Shown here: piece by piece, positions 22,705-33,473 of the stretch
Position numbering within the stretch: position 1 is the first letter of the stretch
Layout: every line of letters starts with the position of its first letter
Source of the DNA: Liopterus haemorrhoidalis
Taxonomy: Eukaryota > Arthropoda > Insecta > Coleoptera > Dytiscidae
NCBI GenBank assembly: GCA_963971575.1
Contig: OZ020611.1
Span: forward strand, 239,840,654 to 239,904,653
DNA length: 64,000 nt
Direction of reading: 5' to 3'
Notes under the pieces: generated by a model
Seen by the model: only the letters and a program-made list of their open reading frames with translations
What the model was told of the DNA's origin: nothing
Databases searched by the model: none
Made by a program: the position numbers and the translations under genes

Positions 22705-23903
22705 ATTATAATATAAGCAGTTCACTTTTGTAAGAACAAACTAAGAGGAAATTTTGTTTTCAACAGTTTGCACCTTTGAAACTGTATGTCATGCTGGTAT
22801 TACAGAAAAATAATTTGAAAAGTCAAATTATAAAATATGTCATTTAAAAAAATATCATTTGTCATATTTCATTTTGAATAGTAACATCTTAAATATTTTG
22901 TAAATATAATACCAACCTAAAATAATACAAATATAATTGACCAAACCTGTACCAAAACTGTAAAGCCTTTTTTACAATACAACCAAGTTTCTAAAAGTCA
23001 GTAATACACTATAAAAATCACCAATATAACCAGATCTATGGTCTATTTCAAAGTAGAAAAATGTGTGTAAGAAGATAAGAGCTGTTTGTCCTTGCTTCGG
23101 ATTGGTTTAGATCGTCATCCTTATTACATTATAAAAATATTGTTTTTAGTCCAAGTTGACAGATGTTCAGTGTCGTACATTGGAAATATATATTATTTAT
23201 ATTATCTAATTTTTCTCATATATTTTGTTATTATTTACATATTTAGACTTTTATTTATATTCTTGGCGTAGATGTTATGGAGAAAATTCTCCATGTAATT
23301 TGTTTTTACACAGTTATATATTTTTTAGGTTATCTGACATATAAATATTTTTTGACAGTTGACAATTAACAGATCAAGAAAGAGGACTAATGTGAGGCCA
23401 AAAGACAGCCCAGCTGATTGTGCCCAAAGAAGAAGTTATTGATATAATTTTTAAACCTTCATATATACATATATTTTTAATTTTTATTTACAATAATTAT
23501 TTAAATAAGAAACTTTAGCTCTGAAGATATATTGTTTGTTTTATTGCTTTGTTTGAAACTTTTAGCCAAATCTCTCTTTTTATATATAGTACATAATTTT
23601 TAAAATTAATATTTTTTTAATTTTTTCAAATTTCCCATTAAACTGAATTTATGTCGTATAAATAACGTAAGTGTATTATCTACCTTGTTTATTTCAATAT
23701 CTTATTAACCTTTTTTATATTAAAAAAAATCACTGGCCAACTCAGTTGCTACGCCCATGTCCTAGTTGTAACTTATTTTAAATTTCCCGCTATACTGTAT
23801 TTGATCAGTGTAAATCGTACTCGGTTCGCAGCGCTATCTACTTTTTTCTACTTTGAAATAGACCATAGTTTGTTTTTACAAAAGTGAACTGCTTATAATA
23901 AAA
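22705..23903. mobile_element. two nested inverted-repeat elements
   Basis: An inner element (23036-23868) has a ~26-bp terminal repeat, CTATGGTCTATTTCAAAGTA plus GAAAAA, at both ends. Around it, ATAAGCAGTTCACTTTTGTA plus AGAACAAACTA at 22714-22742 faces its complement at 23868-23900, directly abutting the inner right end. So either an outer MITE received the inner element, or both pairs are parts of one composite terminus. No coding frame recognised between. ATGGTCTATTTCTACC near 22570 may be a stray related end. Confidence 0.65.
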
Positions 23904-23905
23904 AT

Positions 23906-24451
23906 AAAATAACGGTCAGATTGGAAGATACAAGTCTAAAATTCTAAGATGGCTTCATTAAACAAAATGCTAATATGATTTCATAACTAAATTTTTATAC
24001 ATACATACTTATAATAAATCTTAAAGTTCTTAAAATAAAATCGGTAATTTTCCACTTGATTTCATAAGAATTTACTAGACCATTTGAATGATTCGGTCAA
24101 TAAATATAACGTGAAGTTGTGAAACAATTAAGAGAGCTTTCATTCCAAGCCATTAGTCTGTCCGAACTACACCAGAGCACGCTACTATCGACTTCCATAT
24201 CTCCATCTTAGAACATTTCAATTTAGACGTCGCATAACACCAATTTATTTCCGTATCAACTTCAACAATTTTAGAATTAGAGTAACTAACACAAATAATA
24301 GATAGTAGAATGACGATTAAAATTTTCAGGAAGAATTATACAATGAGAAACTCTATTGAGGTCTTTCAAGATTCCAGGAAAGAGGACAAACAGGAATGTT
24401 TATATGGTGTTTAGCACAAAGTGTGGACAGATATGGCAGAAGAACAAAAAC
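23906..24451. other. no gene recognised
   Basis: AT-rich intronic sequence, no supported feature. Confidence 0.45.
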
Positions 24452-25545
24452 ATTGATTTGAAGTGTGAATTTTCACACATTGCAGGGTTTCGCAGGTATT
24501 TAATAAGTGAAGGCGGCATGCTGAGTGTGTAGGATAAATTTTGCTTTGTAGTAACCACGGCAAAATGAACGATCTTTTTAAAATAATTTATCGTCTGTTA
24601 ATCTAAGAGCTTTAAAAACAAATTTTATGTTAAAATATTTTTTTGTTAATTTTAATTCGAATACATAATACCATTATTTAGGTATCTAAATACGTGCAGT
24701 ATTTTTTTTATATAACATGGTTCATTAAGATTTTGAAAATTGCGCCTATGACTTTCATTGGTTGTCTTAAATCATACGCTCCGCCCCTCTGGTTTCGTAT
24801 AAATGACACATAGAATGAAAATATAATTCCAAAAATTGCAATTGGTTATTAAATTTACGCTCTTAAAAATTAAATTCAAAATTTGCTAAAATATAACTAG
24901 AATTTTAACAAATTAATATAAACAAAATAAAAATGAAAAAAAAAATAAATAAAATAAAATTGATTCCTCAAGCAAGGAACGAACCTGTGTAGTAAATAAG
25001 AAATCTGTGTAGTTAGCAACGTAGCCACTAGACCATGATACGCTTATCAACTAAACGTGTTATATGAGTATAACTTTTATGCATCGTCAACAAAAAAATG
25101 CGTTATTTTCCGAAACATAATCTGATCAAAAATTCCTGTTGTACTATTCCGGTTCACACAAATGTACATTACTTAGAATTTTTTCTGATTTTTAATTTAA
25201 ACCATCTGAGCTACGGGGTGTGACAATTTTTTTTTCACAATTTTGGCAAAAATCGCTTCAAAATAATTTATTTTCAAAAAATAAAATTTTGATCGTTAAT
25301 CCACGTACTAAGGGCTTTCATTTGATACCCTACTCTTTAAAAAAAAATTAAAAAAATATATATTTTTTTTTTCGATGAGCACATATTTGTTTATACTTTT
25401 AGGGGGATATGTTTTTTAGATGTTTTAGTATTTTTCTTATGTGCGGTATCGCGGTAGTGCAAGAGTTGTATAAGCATGCTAAATTTCAACTCTCTAGGTT
25501 TAGCCCTTTGGCTACAATTTTTACCAAACAGACAGACAGACAGAC

Positions 25546-25592
<47 letters not shown>

Positions 25593-25601
25593 CAGACAGA
25601 C

Positions 25602-25636
<35 letters not shown>

Positions 25637-25650
25637 CAGACAGACAGACA

Positions 25651-25737
<87 letters not shown>

Positions 25738-26606
25738 GACAAAATGACGGTATTGGTGACTCAACTTAACGCGTATCCCTCTAGCGGCAAAAAAGCGAAC
25801 ACTTCAAAAAAGGTTACTGTCATTGTTTACGTATAATTCACCATGTGCTTTATTGTTTCTATCCATTTTTACAGCGAATAAAGTGATAAATTTAAGAAAA
25901 AAAGATTAAATACTTCTTGTTGTGTGTATGGTAGTCAATCACAGGAAGAACATCTTCGAATATTAGATTGAAAGTTTATCAGTGATTCTAAAATTTTGTT
26001 TCTATTGAAGGGAATTTATACTGTTCAGATGATTTTAAACAAGTTTTTAACGTTGAATTTTTCATTTTCCCTGTCTCACATGTGCAAGAAAATCGTTTAA
26101 TGTTGTGTAAATTATTGTTAATATAATTAAAACCCCTTGTTATTTCATGGGAGTGTTCCATAACTGTGTTAGTTTGCAAATATTTGACAGTTTTCTTGTG
26201 TAGAATAAATTACAAGTTCTCTTTCTATAAAATTTCTTGAGATATTAAGTATTCAAATAAATGTTTTAAGTTCAAAGTATAACATTTTATTTTCTCTGTG
26301 AGTATAAGCCGGCACCAACATTATAACCTCCGAAAATATTCATTTACAAGCAGCAAATTTTATCGTAAAATGGATTCACATATATTTATACACTTTTTTA
26401 ATACTCGGTTATAATTTAAATATACTGTATACAGCAAGAAAACGTAAATTAGACCAAAAATTGATTATAAACCAATACTGTTTACATACGTTGACAGATG
26501 ACTATCCTTTTTCGTGTCAAAAGTTCACAAGGCGATAGTGGCGCCGTTTCGGTAATTATAGTCGCGAATAAGGGTTTTTTGGTCATACCTACAAAACCCT
26601 AAAAAA
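24452..26606 (-). mobile_element. HINE-like element, split by an insertion
   Basis: Main part 24452-25754 runs from the 3' palindrome (24463-24480) to a very long CAGA/CAGG run (25529-25736) and the GACGGTAT motif. The last ~37 bases, AGGGTTTTTTGGTCATACCT to the 5' end, are displaced to 26569-26606 by an 814-bp insertion. Its tRNA-like module (near 24965-25050) is a different tRNA type from that in 39130-40187. Interpreting CAGA-derived open frames here as proteins would be wrong. Confidence 0.75.
25755..26568. mobile_element. MITE inserted in the HINE 5' end, about 814 bp
   Basis: Everywhere else the HINE reads GACGGTATAAGGGTTTT; here GACGGTAT and ATAAGGG are separated by this block. Its ends are degenerate inverted repeats: (T)TGGTGACTCAACTTAACG on the left against TTCGCGACTATAATTACCG on the right complement. 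Partial similarity continues inward (AAAAGGTTACTGTCATTG against AAAAGGATAGTCATCTG). The target duplication is at most 2 bp (AT). No coding frame was seen. The superfamily is uncertain. Confidence 0.65.
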
Positions 26607-26703
26607 ATGACATTCCATTACTGATAACATCGTATAATTGTTTTTCAAGAAGGCGATGCAAAAGACATTTTTTTATATCGCGTTTATGACCTTTTCTACT
26701 AAA

Positions 26704-26820
26704 GTAATTTGCCAGGACAATTCTATATTTCATGATGAAAATTTCATGCTTGGACAGGATACGAACCCGAGACCTTAACAACGAAGGGCACGTGTGTTAC
26801 TATTACGCTACGCCGGTCAG
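26704..26820 (-). mobile_element. tRNA-derived SINE, diverged copy
   Basis: Matches the SINE at 1722-1872 over body and head (GCCAGGACAATT, ACGAACCCGAGACCTTA, TACGCTACGCCGG on the plus strand). The A-rich tail and target duplication are not evident. Confidence 0.75.
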
Positions 26821-26970
26821 TTCAGAAGACATTAAAGATTTATTAAACATCAAAACTGAGAGTTTTTCAATAGAAGACGTAGAAGAACTTATCAATCCAA
26901 CTACCACTGAACACGAAGAAGAAAAAGATGAAGTTGTAGGAAAGGTGTTAGCAACAAAGTTTTGTTCTTA
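26821..26970 (+). pseudogene. possible pogo/Tigger-like transposase C-terminal fragment
   Basis: A frame of about 50 codons reads S-S-E-D-I-K-D-L-L-N then F-S-I-E-D-V-E-E-L, followed by an acidic stretch E-H-E-E-E-K-D-E and a stop. This acidic E-D-hydrophobic-E pattern resembles the tail of Tigger/jerky-type transposases. The SINE abuts its upstream side, so the rest is missing. The resemblance is weak and the call is tentative. Confidence 0.35.
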
Positions 26971-27485
26971 AATAATTAAGGAAGCAGGAATCCGTAAAAA
27001 TATGTTTTACAGGTTAAAACCTTATGACCAACGAGTCCGATCACTACCTGTATCCGGACAAATTTGGCATTTAAAAGTATATATGCAACATATTCTGTAC
27101 GGTATTATTGATTTTAAAATAGAAATTTCAGTATTAGAAATAGATTGAGTGACTAAAATATCTTTAATTACCATAAAAAATGAGGAATTCCCTGTTGGTT
27201 TTTGTTTTGGCAGGCAGAAATAAAATATTTTTTGCAATAGGAATTGCCAAATTCTTTTGGCAGTTGCATTAGGGAAATGTAGCCTAATTTTATTAATTAC
27301 TTACTAAAATAACCACGGAAGTGGTCATTTTGTAGTCACAAAACATCTGTGACTAATTGTTTTTTTATACTTTAGTCAATCAAACCATATGATTTAAATT
27401 ACAAAGAATACCAAGGCCATGTTGGAAATGACGAGAGTAAAAAGAGACAAATTGACAAAGCCATCAAGAAAGCGACATTATGGAG
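26971..27485. other. no gene recognised
   Basis: AT-rich intronic sequence, no supported feature. Confidence 0.4.
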
Positions 27486-28070
27486 GAAACTACGGAAGGT
27501 GCAGATCTATCTGAGATTGTTTATCACCAGTGGAATTTGAACCCGTTGGTAAAGATTTGTGCGGACTCTGCTCCTACATTTTCAACAGCAAAATAAATGG
27601 GCTGCTGAATTTAACCCTGGTCGTATCAGCCTTGAAGATGATCCACGTTTAGGATAGCCAAAAAGTGCAACCTTAGAAGAAATGTTTCAGAAATTGCATG
27701 ACAAGGTTTTGGATGGTCGACGAATAAAAGAGCGTGAAATAGTGGAAGACATAGATATCTCAAAAATGTTGGTAACTCACATCTTATCTGAAGTTTTAGG
27801 TAAGAAAAAGGAGTGTGCAAGGTGGGTGCCGCATTTACTGATCAAAAACGTCTTTGACTGAAAATCGGGAATTTGAAGTACGACTTGATGGAAACTAATC
27901 ACCAGATTTGGCTTCCTCAGATTTTAGTCTGTTCCAAAATCTTAAAAGTGGAAAAGGTTTCCTAGCAAATGAAGTAGTGAATGCAGCTGTTGAGGATTAT
28001 TTTTGCAGCCTTTCCGAAAATTCACTATAGAGATGGGATAATGCATTTGGAGCATCGCTGAAATAAATGT
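27486..28070 (+). pseudogene. mariner transposase relic with central deletion
   Basis: Readable pieces in mariner order are L-E-D-D-P-R-L-G then a stop and P-K-S-A-T-L-E-E-M-F (27630-27690), D-G-R-R-I-K-E-R-E-I-V-E-D-I-D-I-S-K (27712-27765), and W-V-P-H-L-L-I (27825). After a jump come A-S-S-D-F-S-L-F-Q-N-L-K (27915-27950) and the C-terminal tail. The catalytic centre between the DNA-binding half and the S-D-F-S-L-F box is gone, along with several frames. Pattern suggests the irritans-type rather than the Mos1-type mariner. Confidence 0.7.
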
Positions 28071-28079
28071 ATAGGCAAA

Positions 28080-28757
28080 TGGTCATCAGAAAAGCTCTAT
28101 CTGTTATCTCTATATTATTAGAGGAAGTGAAATTAGACAACATCAGAACAGAAGCTACAAAAAGAGCTATTAAATTCGAAGAGAGGATAATAAGACATCC
28201 AGAAAAAAATATGCTGTATCAGTGCAAGACAGAAATAGAGAGAAAAGAAATACAAGGAAAGATGTCATCCAAATGGGAAGCAAAAAGAAGAAAAAGATTT
28301 GAGCATAGTGGCTACTCAACTAAGGAAATATCAAGAAAGAGGTCGGTAGGACAAGATATGATACTAGAAATAACAGATAGAACGAGGGACATCCAAAGAC
28401 AAGAAAGAAGTGAGAGGTTAAAAAATTCGAGGTATAACAGCAAATACAAGAAAACTGGGACAACGCAAATACCCGAGTACCTCAAAATCCAAAGTAATGG
28501 ATTAAAAAAGAAGGTAATAGTTAGATTTAGGTGCGGAAATGAGGAAAGAATACTGGAGAACGGATGAACAAAGAATGTGCAAGATGTGTGGAGAGGACAG
28601 AGACACCTTGGAGTATATAATAAAGAATTGTGGAGAAATTAAATTTAAAGAAGAAACCAGAGTAGGCGCGTTTTGTAAATCCGGGCAAGGATGGAAATGG
28701 ATGGAGGACGTCTTAGAGAGAAGAGAAGATTTGAGAGGAAGAATCAACAACAATTAG
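28080..28757 (+). pseudogene. non-LTR retrotransposon ORF2 C-terminus, frameshifted
   Basis: Two overlapping frames (28067-28567 and 28539-28757) join at R-F-R-C-G-N-E / M-R-K-E-Y-W-R-T, giving one continuous C-terminal region. It is charged and helix-rich, ending in C-K-M-C-G-E-D-R-D-T-L-E-Y-I-I-K-N-C, a Cys-rich motif in the position of the C-terminal zinc knuckle of several insect non-LTR elements (the expected His is Ile). No reverse transcriptase domain remains: the copy is 5' truncated. A single frameshift near 28540 breaks it. The clade is not resolved. Confidence 0.6.
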
Positions 28758-29210
28758 AATACGTATTTGAAAATAAAACTGTATAAATAAAATAAAACTG
28801 TATGTAAATAATATGTAGATTTTAACCGAAAGGTATAAATAAAATAACTATCTAATATACAATGAAACGACATTTTTCAGGACATTGAAAACCATACCCT
28901 ATTATTTGTGAAAAATAAAATATAAGAAAACGCAAATCAAAACACAAAAATATAATTAAATCCCTTCTAAATGTCAGATTACAATAGATCTAAAAGTTTT
29001 TGTTGTCTATTAGATTAGTTTAAATTTAGGCACTTGCCTATTGATGTTAAAGAAGATAATATTGAAAAATAAAATGTATTTTAAATTGAATAACCAAATC
29101 TTTCATTAGCCGAAATTTTATTAAGTAGGCTCCGTCCTTTCTTAAAATACACAGGCCTCTGCCTGATGACCACGAATGTCAACTATTTTTTAGTAGCTAG
29201 TTGGTCATAC
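28758..29210. other. intron, no feature recognised
   Basis: AT-rich sequence just downstream (minus strand) of the middle LIM exon; the donor site is at 29210-29205. Confidence 0.5.
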
Positions 29211-29400
29211 CTTGGAGTCGATTCCGATGGTCTTGTTGCACTTCTCGCAGGAGTTGGCGAACTGTTGTTCGTAGCATTTGACGCAATAAGGATGCTCATC
29301 ACGGAGGACGTACCTCTGGCCGGTCAGGCTCTCATCACACTGCCAGCAGCTGAAGTGCTGACCATGCCAGTCCTTCTCCATGGCGTTCGTGTATTCCGCA
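29211..29400 (-). CDS. Lmpt: Limpet/FHL-type LIM protein, middle exon
   Basis: Encodes A-E-Y-T-N-A-M-E-K-D-W-H-G-Q-H-F-S-C-W-Q-C-D-E-S-L-T-G-Q-R-Y, then Y-C-V-K-C, C-E-K-C-N-K-T-I-G-I-D-S-K. It ends one LIM module and opens the next, completed by the exon at 21133-21307. The W-H-x-x-H-F-x-C-x-x-C pattern (His in place of a Cys ligand) is usual in this family. The donor is AAG|GTATGA after 29211. Two AG acceptors 11 bases apart exist. Exon start at 29400 (TTTTCAG|T) completes the Gly codon left open by the exon at 44083. Exon start at 29411 (TTTCAG|TTG) is in phase 0 and would add L-I-F-S, so it may serve another isoform. I list the first because its phase fits the exon seen here. Confidence 0.88.
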
Positions 29401-29759
29401 CTGAAAATCAACTGAAACAAAAAAACAAAAACGTAAGAACATCATTGTCAAAGGAACATTATAAAAAATCATTTATACCAAGGGTTGCTAACTGCCCTTT
29501 TTTCGTCATATTATACAGCTTCTGTCTTGGTATCTAATAAGTTACCATCGCTTAGGTGGCGCACAAGGCATAAGTTTAGTTCTAAACCTCCAGCACACAT
29601 GAAACCATATGGTCAGCGTTACGTTCGATCATTGCAAGTATCCTTCTATGAACAAGTACCCATTTTTAATACTAAATATTTTTGGCTACATGAACAGTAT
29701 CCGAGATTTAAAACAACGTATTTATGCTCCATAGGCTCCATTTTATTTATGAATTATAA

Positions 29760-30431
29760 GGGGGTAGACCACAGTAGAGGCAAAAAAAAATCATTTTTTG
29801 GATTTTTTTTTTCTAAAAAACCAAACAAGATGTCGAAATTCGGTAAAAAGTTCTTTATTCTATAGGTATTTGACATTCTTTGCGAATTTTTTCAGAATTT
29901 TAAATAACAAAATGGCGGCTCCCCAGGGGTTCTCCAGAGACGCTTTTTTTTTCTTAGCTGCGCGGTCGTAAGGTTTTTTCCTGACAGCTAGAGAAGTACG
30001 TAGGATTTTTTTTTTAAATTGATTTTTGCAAAAATGGCGTCATTTTGAAAAAAAAGTGAAAAAAAATCCGAAAAAAACGCTCGAAAATTGTTAATAACAA
30101 TTGAAATATTCAATATAAAAAAAAAAATTCTACGTACTTCCAAGCAGACACTAGTTGTGAATATGCTGTAAAAATTTCAAGTTAATCAAACAAAAATTGT
30201 TTGAGATATCTTTACGTCCAGTTTGAAAAACGTTATTTCGAGAAAAACGCGTTTAAAGTTTAAAGCGCTCCGATAGACAGTGAAAGGCGCTGCGCTATTT
30301 TTAAAATTTTTAACACTTCGAAGCTTTTCATTATATGACACTTTGCCACGTGATTTCTATGATGATAAGGTATAGTTTAAAACAAAAAAAAAAAAATCGA
30401 TTTTTTGAAAATTCTACTATGGTCTACCCCC
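29760..30431. mobile_element. piggyBac-type MITE, 672 bp
   Basis: Ends GGGGGTAGACCACAGTAG and, inverted, GGGGGTAGACCATAGTAG. The right flank is TTAA (30432-30435); the left is ATAA (29756-29759), a one-base decay of the same target. The interior is AT-rich with no coding frame. It lies in the large LIM-gene intron. Confidence 0.75.
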
Positions 30432-30955
30432 TTAATATCAATATATTTAAAAAGTAAAGAAAAAAAAAAATGATGCCCACCAGACTATTCGCGGGAAATC
30501 GAACCTCCAACATTATAGATATCGCATCCACGACCCATTTCATATTTTTGTTTAAATTTATATTTATGTGAGTTATAATCTAGACCAGTGGTTCTCAAAG
30601 TGGGGTGCTGTACATTACTTGTAGGGGTGCCGCGGGCGTGGTGTAAAATATAGCACCGTATATATTTTTATACGCATATCAAATTTTAGCAACTAAATGA
30701 ATGCAAACGGTAACAACTCGTGGATGCCTATAATAACTTCTGATCGTTTTAAAATAACTAATCGGTATAATGCGTTCTTAATGTTAAAAATTTTAAATGA
30801 ATATTTGAAACCATAGATTTATCATGGAAATCATGGATGGAACAAAGAATGGATGGTGCACCGTCCATGGTTGGGTTGTTAAGGCTGCGTATAACCCCCG
30901 GAGGTTACTAGTTTCTTATACAAAACTAACAATCTGAAATAAAATTAGTATCAAC

Positions 30956-31162
30956 CTATACATCAAATTCTGCACCGAATTTGTATCTATCTAATAAGAT
31001 AGTTTTAATTGTAGAAACATAAATTGTAAAAATATTATCGCTCAATAACTTAAAAATAGACATCAGCGATATTGTTCTGTAATTTTTTAAATCTATTTGT
31101 GGGTTTCGAATAACTTTTATATTAATATAGTTTTGTGTAGAAATGTTCAAATAATACGTCAA
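30956..31162 (-). pseudogene. reverse transcriptase scrap (non-LTR)
   Basis: The frame reads P-Q-I-D-L-K-N-Y-R-T-I-S-L-M-S-I-F-K-L-L-S, close to the N-Y-R-P-I-S-L-L block before the palm of non-LTR reverse transcriptases, then L-D-R-Y-K-F-G-A-E-F where Q-x-G-F-R is expected. Only about 65 residues survive. Confidence 0.5.
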
Positions 31163-31178
31163 TTTTTTTTTCGACTTG

Positions 31179-31360
31179 ATTACTTATAGTTTAGAGCCTT
31201 CGTCGAAAAATATTATACTTAAAGATACTAGAATGCCACTTGGTACACGTATTCTTCACGAGAAATAAATCATTTTTACCCGTAACACCAATTTTGAAAA
31301 CCGCGGCAGATTCAAGAGGGCGGCAAAAATAGATTACCAAGTACAATAACTATAAGTAAT
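31179..31360. mobile_element. small MITE-like inverted repeat, 182 bp
   Basis: ATTACTTATAGTT at 31179-31191 is exactly complemented by AACTATAAGTAAT at 31348-31360. No target duplication was established. Confidence 0.4.
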
Positions 31361-32523
31361 TTTCACAATACAACAAAATAACTACAATCATATTTGTAGA
31401 ATGAAGCTTTAGCTACAATTTGCCGCAACGTACGCAAATATGCGTCGATTGGTTTACAAGATGGCGTCTATAATGCAATTTGCTTATTTACAACTACCTA
31501 ACAGTTTTTTCTACAATTAAAAATATCCTATTAGATAGATAAAAATTCGCTGGAAATTTTGATATATAGATTGTTATTAATTTTATTTCCGATTATTAGT
31601 TTTGTATAAAAAAACTATTGAGGACTATAGGGTTGTGCGCCGCCTTAAAGGGTTTTGTGCCACTTGCCAAAAGAGAAAATACTCATATATATCTATTCAT
31701 TGTTTTTTACATCGAGAAGGCCTAATCTCCAAAACACTAGGAGAGGAGCTATCAACTGTTCTGAATGAAATCATTAGGATGGTAAATTTTACTAAGAGTA
31801 GGCCTCTTAAATCACAATTGTTCGCAAAACTGTGTGAAGAACTTGGGTCTGAGCATTTGAACCTTCTTCTTCATACTGTCAGATGGTTCGCCAAAGGACG
31901 AATATTGATTCGTCTTTACGAAAAGTAGAACTACTCATAATTTGAACAGGAAAACAAACTTAAATTTTGTGAATTGTTGAAAAATGAATTATGGTGTACT
32001 AAATTCGCTTATATAACCGATATATTTGAAGAATTCGATAATAGTATATTCTGTAACAAGGTTGGAATGAGAAAATTCGTTGCTCGTGGTTCCTCATGCT
32101 CGCCTGCGGCTCGCGCTCGGAATGTTCCACTCGCATCGAATTTTCTCATTCCAACCGAGTCACAGACCCTACTTTCTCCACGACCACCAAAACGCAAAAT
32201 AAATTAACAAATAATTATTTTAACAAACATTTTATCTTAACAAATAATTTATATTACATAACAAATTAATCAATTAATTAAACTAATTTATTTTATTCAT
32301 TATTTGTTTAATTTTAATTTAATTTGCCGCACATCGGCCCCTATTTTAGGTTAGGAAGTTATGTTGCATTTATTTAATGTAAACGTTGCATATATCTTAA
32401 TGTAACCCTACAAAAACAAAAGACAACAAGTATGGAATAGTTATTCCATAATAAGTGATGGAATGAAATACACGCAAAATGCATAAGAAGATAAGTCCTT
32501 TAGAATAACATTCCAACTCTTAA

Positions 32524-33195
32524 CACACTATATGCCGGGCGGGTATTTGTACCCGGTTTGAAGATTGCCGTCTAAAGGCCGGGCGGGTATTTGTACCCGA
32601 TTGAATGTTTATACTTTAAAAGCATGACAAGAGATGTATAAAAAAACGTTATCGAGAGTGAAAGTGACGAAGAGTTCTTTCATCCTAAAAGACGTAGAGT
32701 TTTGCAAATATCGTCCAGTGATTCTGAAGAAAGTGACAATGAAGAAGTGGAGTGGTCAGAACGTGATAATCCTCCAATTATTGAACCGTTTTTAGACAAA
32801 GTAGTGTTTATGTGATGCCAAATAATCCAGAAAGTGTGATTGATATAGTTCAACTTTTCATAGGCGATCATTTGTTTGACTATATGTCAAAAGAAACCAA
32901 TCGTTACCACACACAAAATGTTGACAAGTTTAAAGACAGTACAAAAACTGTGAAATGGAAAGACGTGTCAGTGGTAGAATTGAAAAAAATGTTGGGATTA
33001 CTTCTACTTATGGGCAGAGTTTGTAAAGATAGTAGGGATGAGTATTGGTCTAGAGACAAAACCATTGAAACCCCAATTTTTTCACAAGTGATGAGATATG
33101 TCGTTGTATAGCTTGAACTTCAAATATGCAATTTTTCGCTAATTTTGCCGGCTACACAGCCTGTTTGGTCTGTTTAACAAGCGGCATATAGTGTG
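32524..33195 (+). mobile_element. piggyBac element, internally deleted, 672 bp
   Basis: TTAA at 32520-32523 and 33196-33199 flanks a 14-bp perfect terminal repeat CACACTATATGCCG. Near the left end CCGGGCGGGTATTTGTACCC occurs twice, 57 bases apart. A piggyBac transposase fragment lies inside. Confidence 0.92.
32640..33110 (+). pseudogene. piggyBac-type transposase, N-terminal part
   Basis: An acidic N-terminus (E-S-E-S-D-E-E-F-F, then S-S-S-D-S-E-E-S-D-N-E-E-V-E-W) runs to P-P-I-I-E-P-F-L-D-K near 32800. A frame change follows and then M-P-N-N-P-E-S-V-I-D-I-V-Q-L-F, E-E/K-T-N-R-Y, W-K-D-V-S-V-V-E-L-K-K-M-L-G-L-L-L-L-M-G and Y-W-S-R-D. This is the order in piggyBac transposases up to the start of the catalytic domain. 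All DDD catalytic residues and the C-terminal Cys-rich domain are lost. Confidence 0.8.
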
Positions 33196-33212
33196 TTAAT
33201 AATACAACTCAT

Positions 33213-33473
33213 AGGCCCGGTCTTTCCACCTTCAGTTAAAGTTCCAGGTAACTATCTGACAGATAAGGTTATTTATAACTTCATCTGCTGAATAAATGTC
33301 ATCCCTTCTTTCTATACAAATGTATCTATCGGATAGTTATCTAACGTATAATGAGACTGACGTATTGGATTCACTGACTGGTATTGACATTTATTCAGCA
33401 GATGAAGTTACAAATAACCTTATCTGTTAGATAGTTACCTGGAACTTTATCTGAAGGTGGAAAGACCGGGCCT
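33213..33473. mobile_element. foldback MITE, 261 bp
   Basis: Ends AGGCCCGGTCTTTCCACCTT with the inverted arms matching for about 85 bases (AGTTCCAGGTAACTATCT, CTTCATCTGCTGAATAAATG). Non-coding. The target duplication is unclear. It lies 14 bases beyond the right TTAA of the piggyBac element. Confidence 0.8.

Noticed and set aside
25391..25764. Long overlapping frames on both strands coding Cys-Leu-Ser-Val or Asp-Arg-Gln-Thr repeats
   Set aside because: They are translations of the (CAGA)n/(CAGG)n microsatellite in a HINE. A tetranucleotide repeat without stops is open in several frames; the same happens at 5002-5226 and 51291-51645.
29485..29865. 126-residue plus-strand frame
   Set aside because: It spans intron sequence into the TTAA MITE and ends in low-complexity Phe/Lys; no family features.
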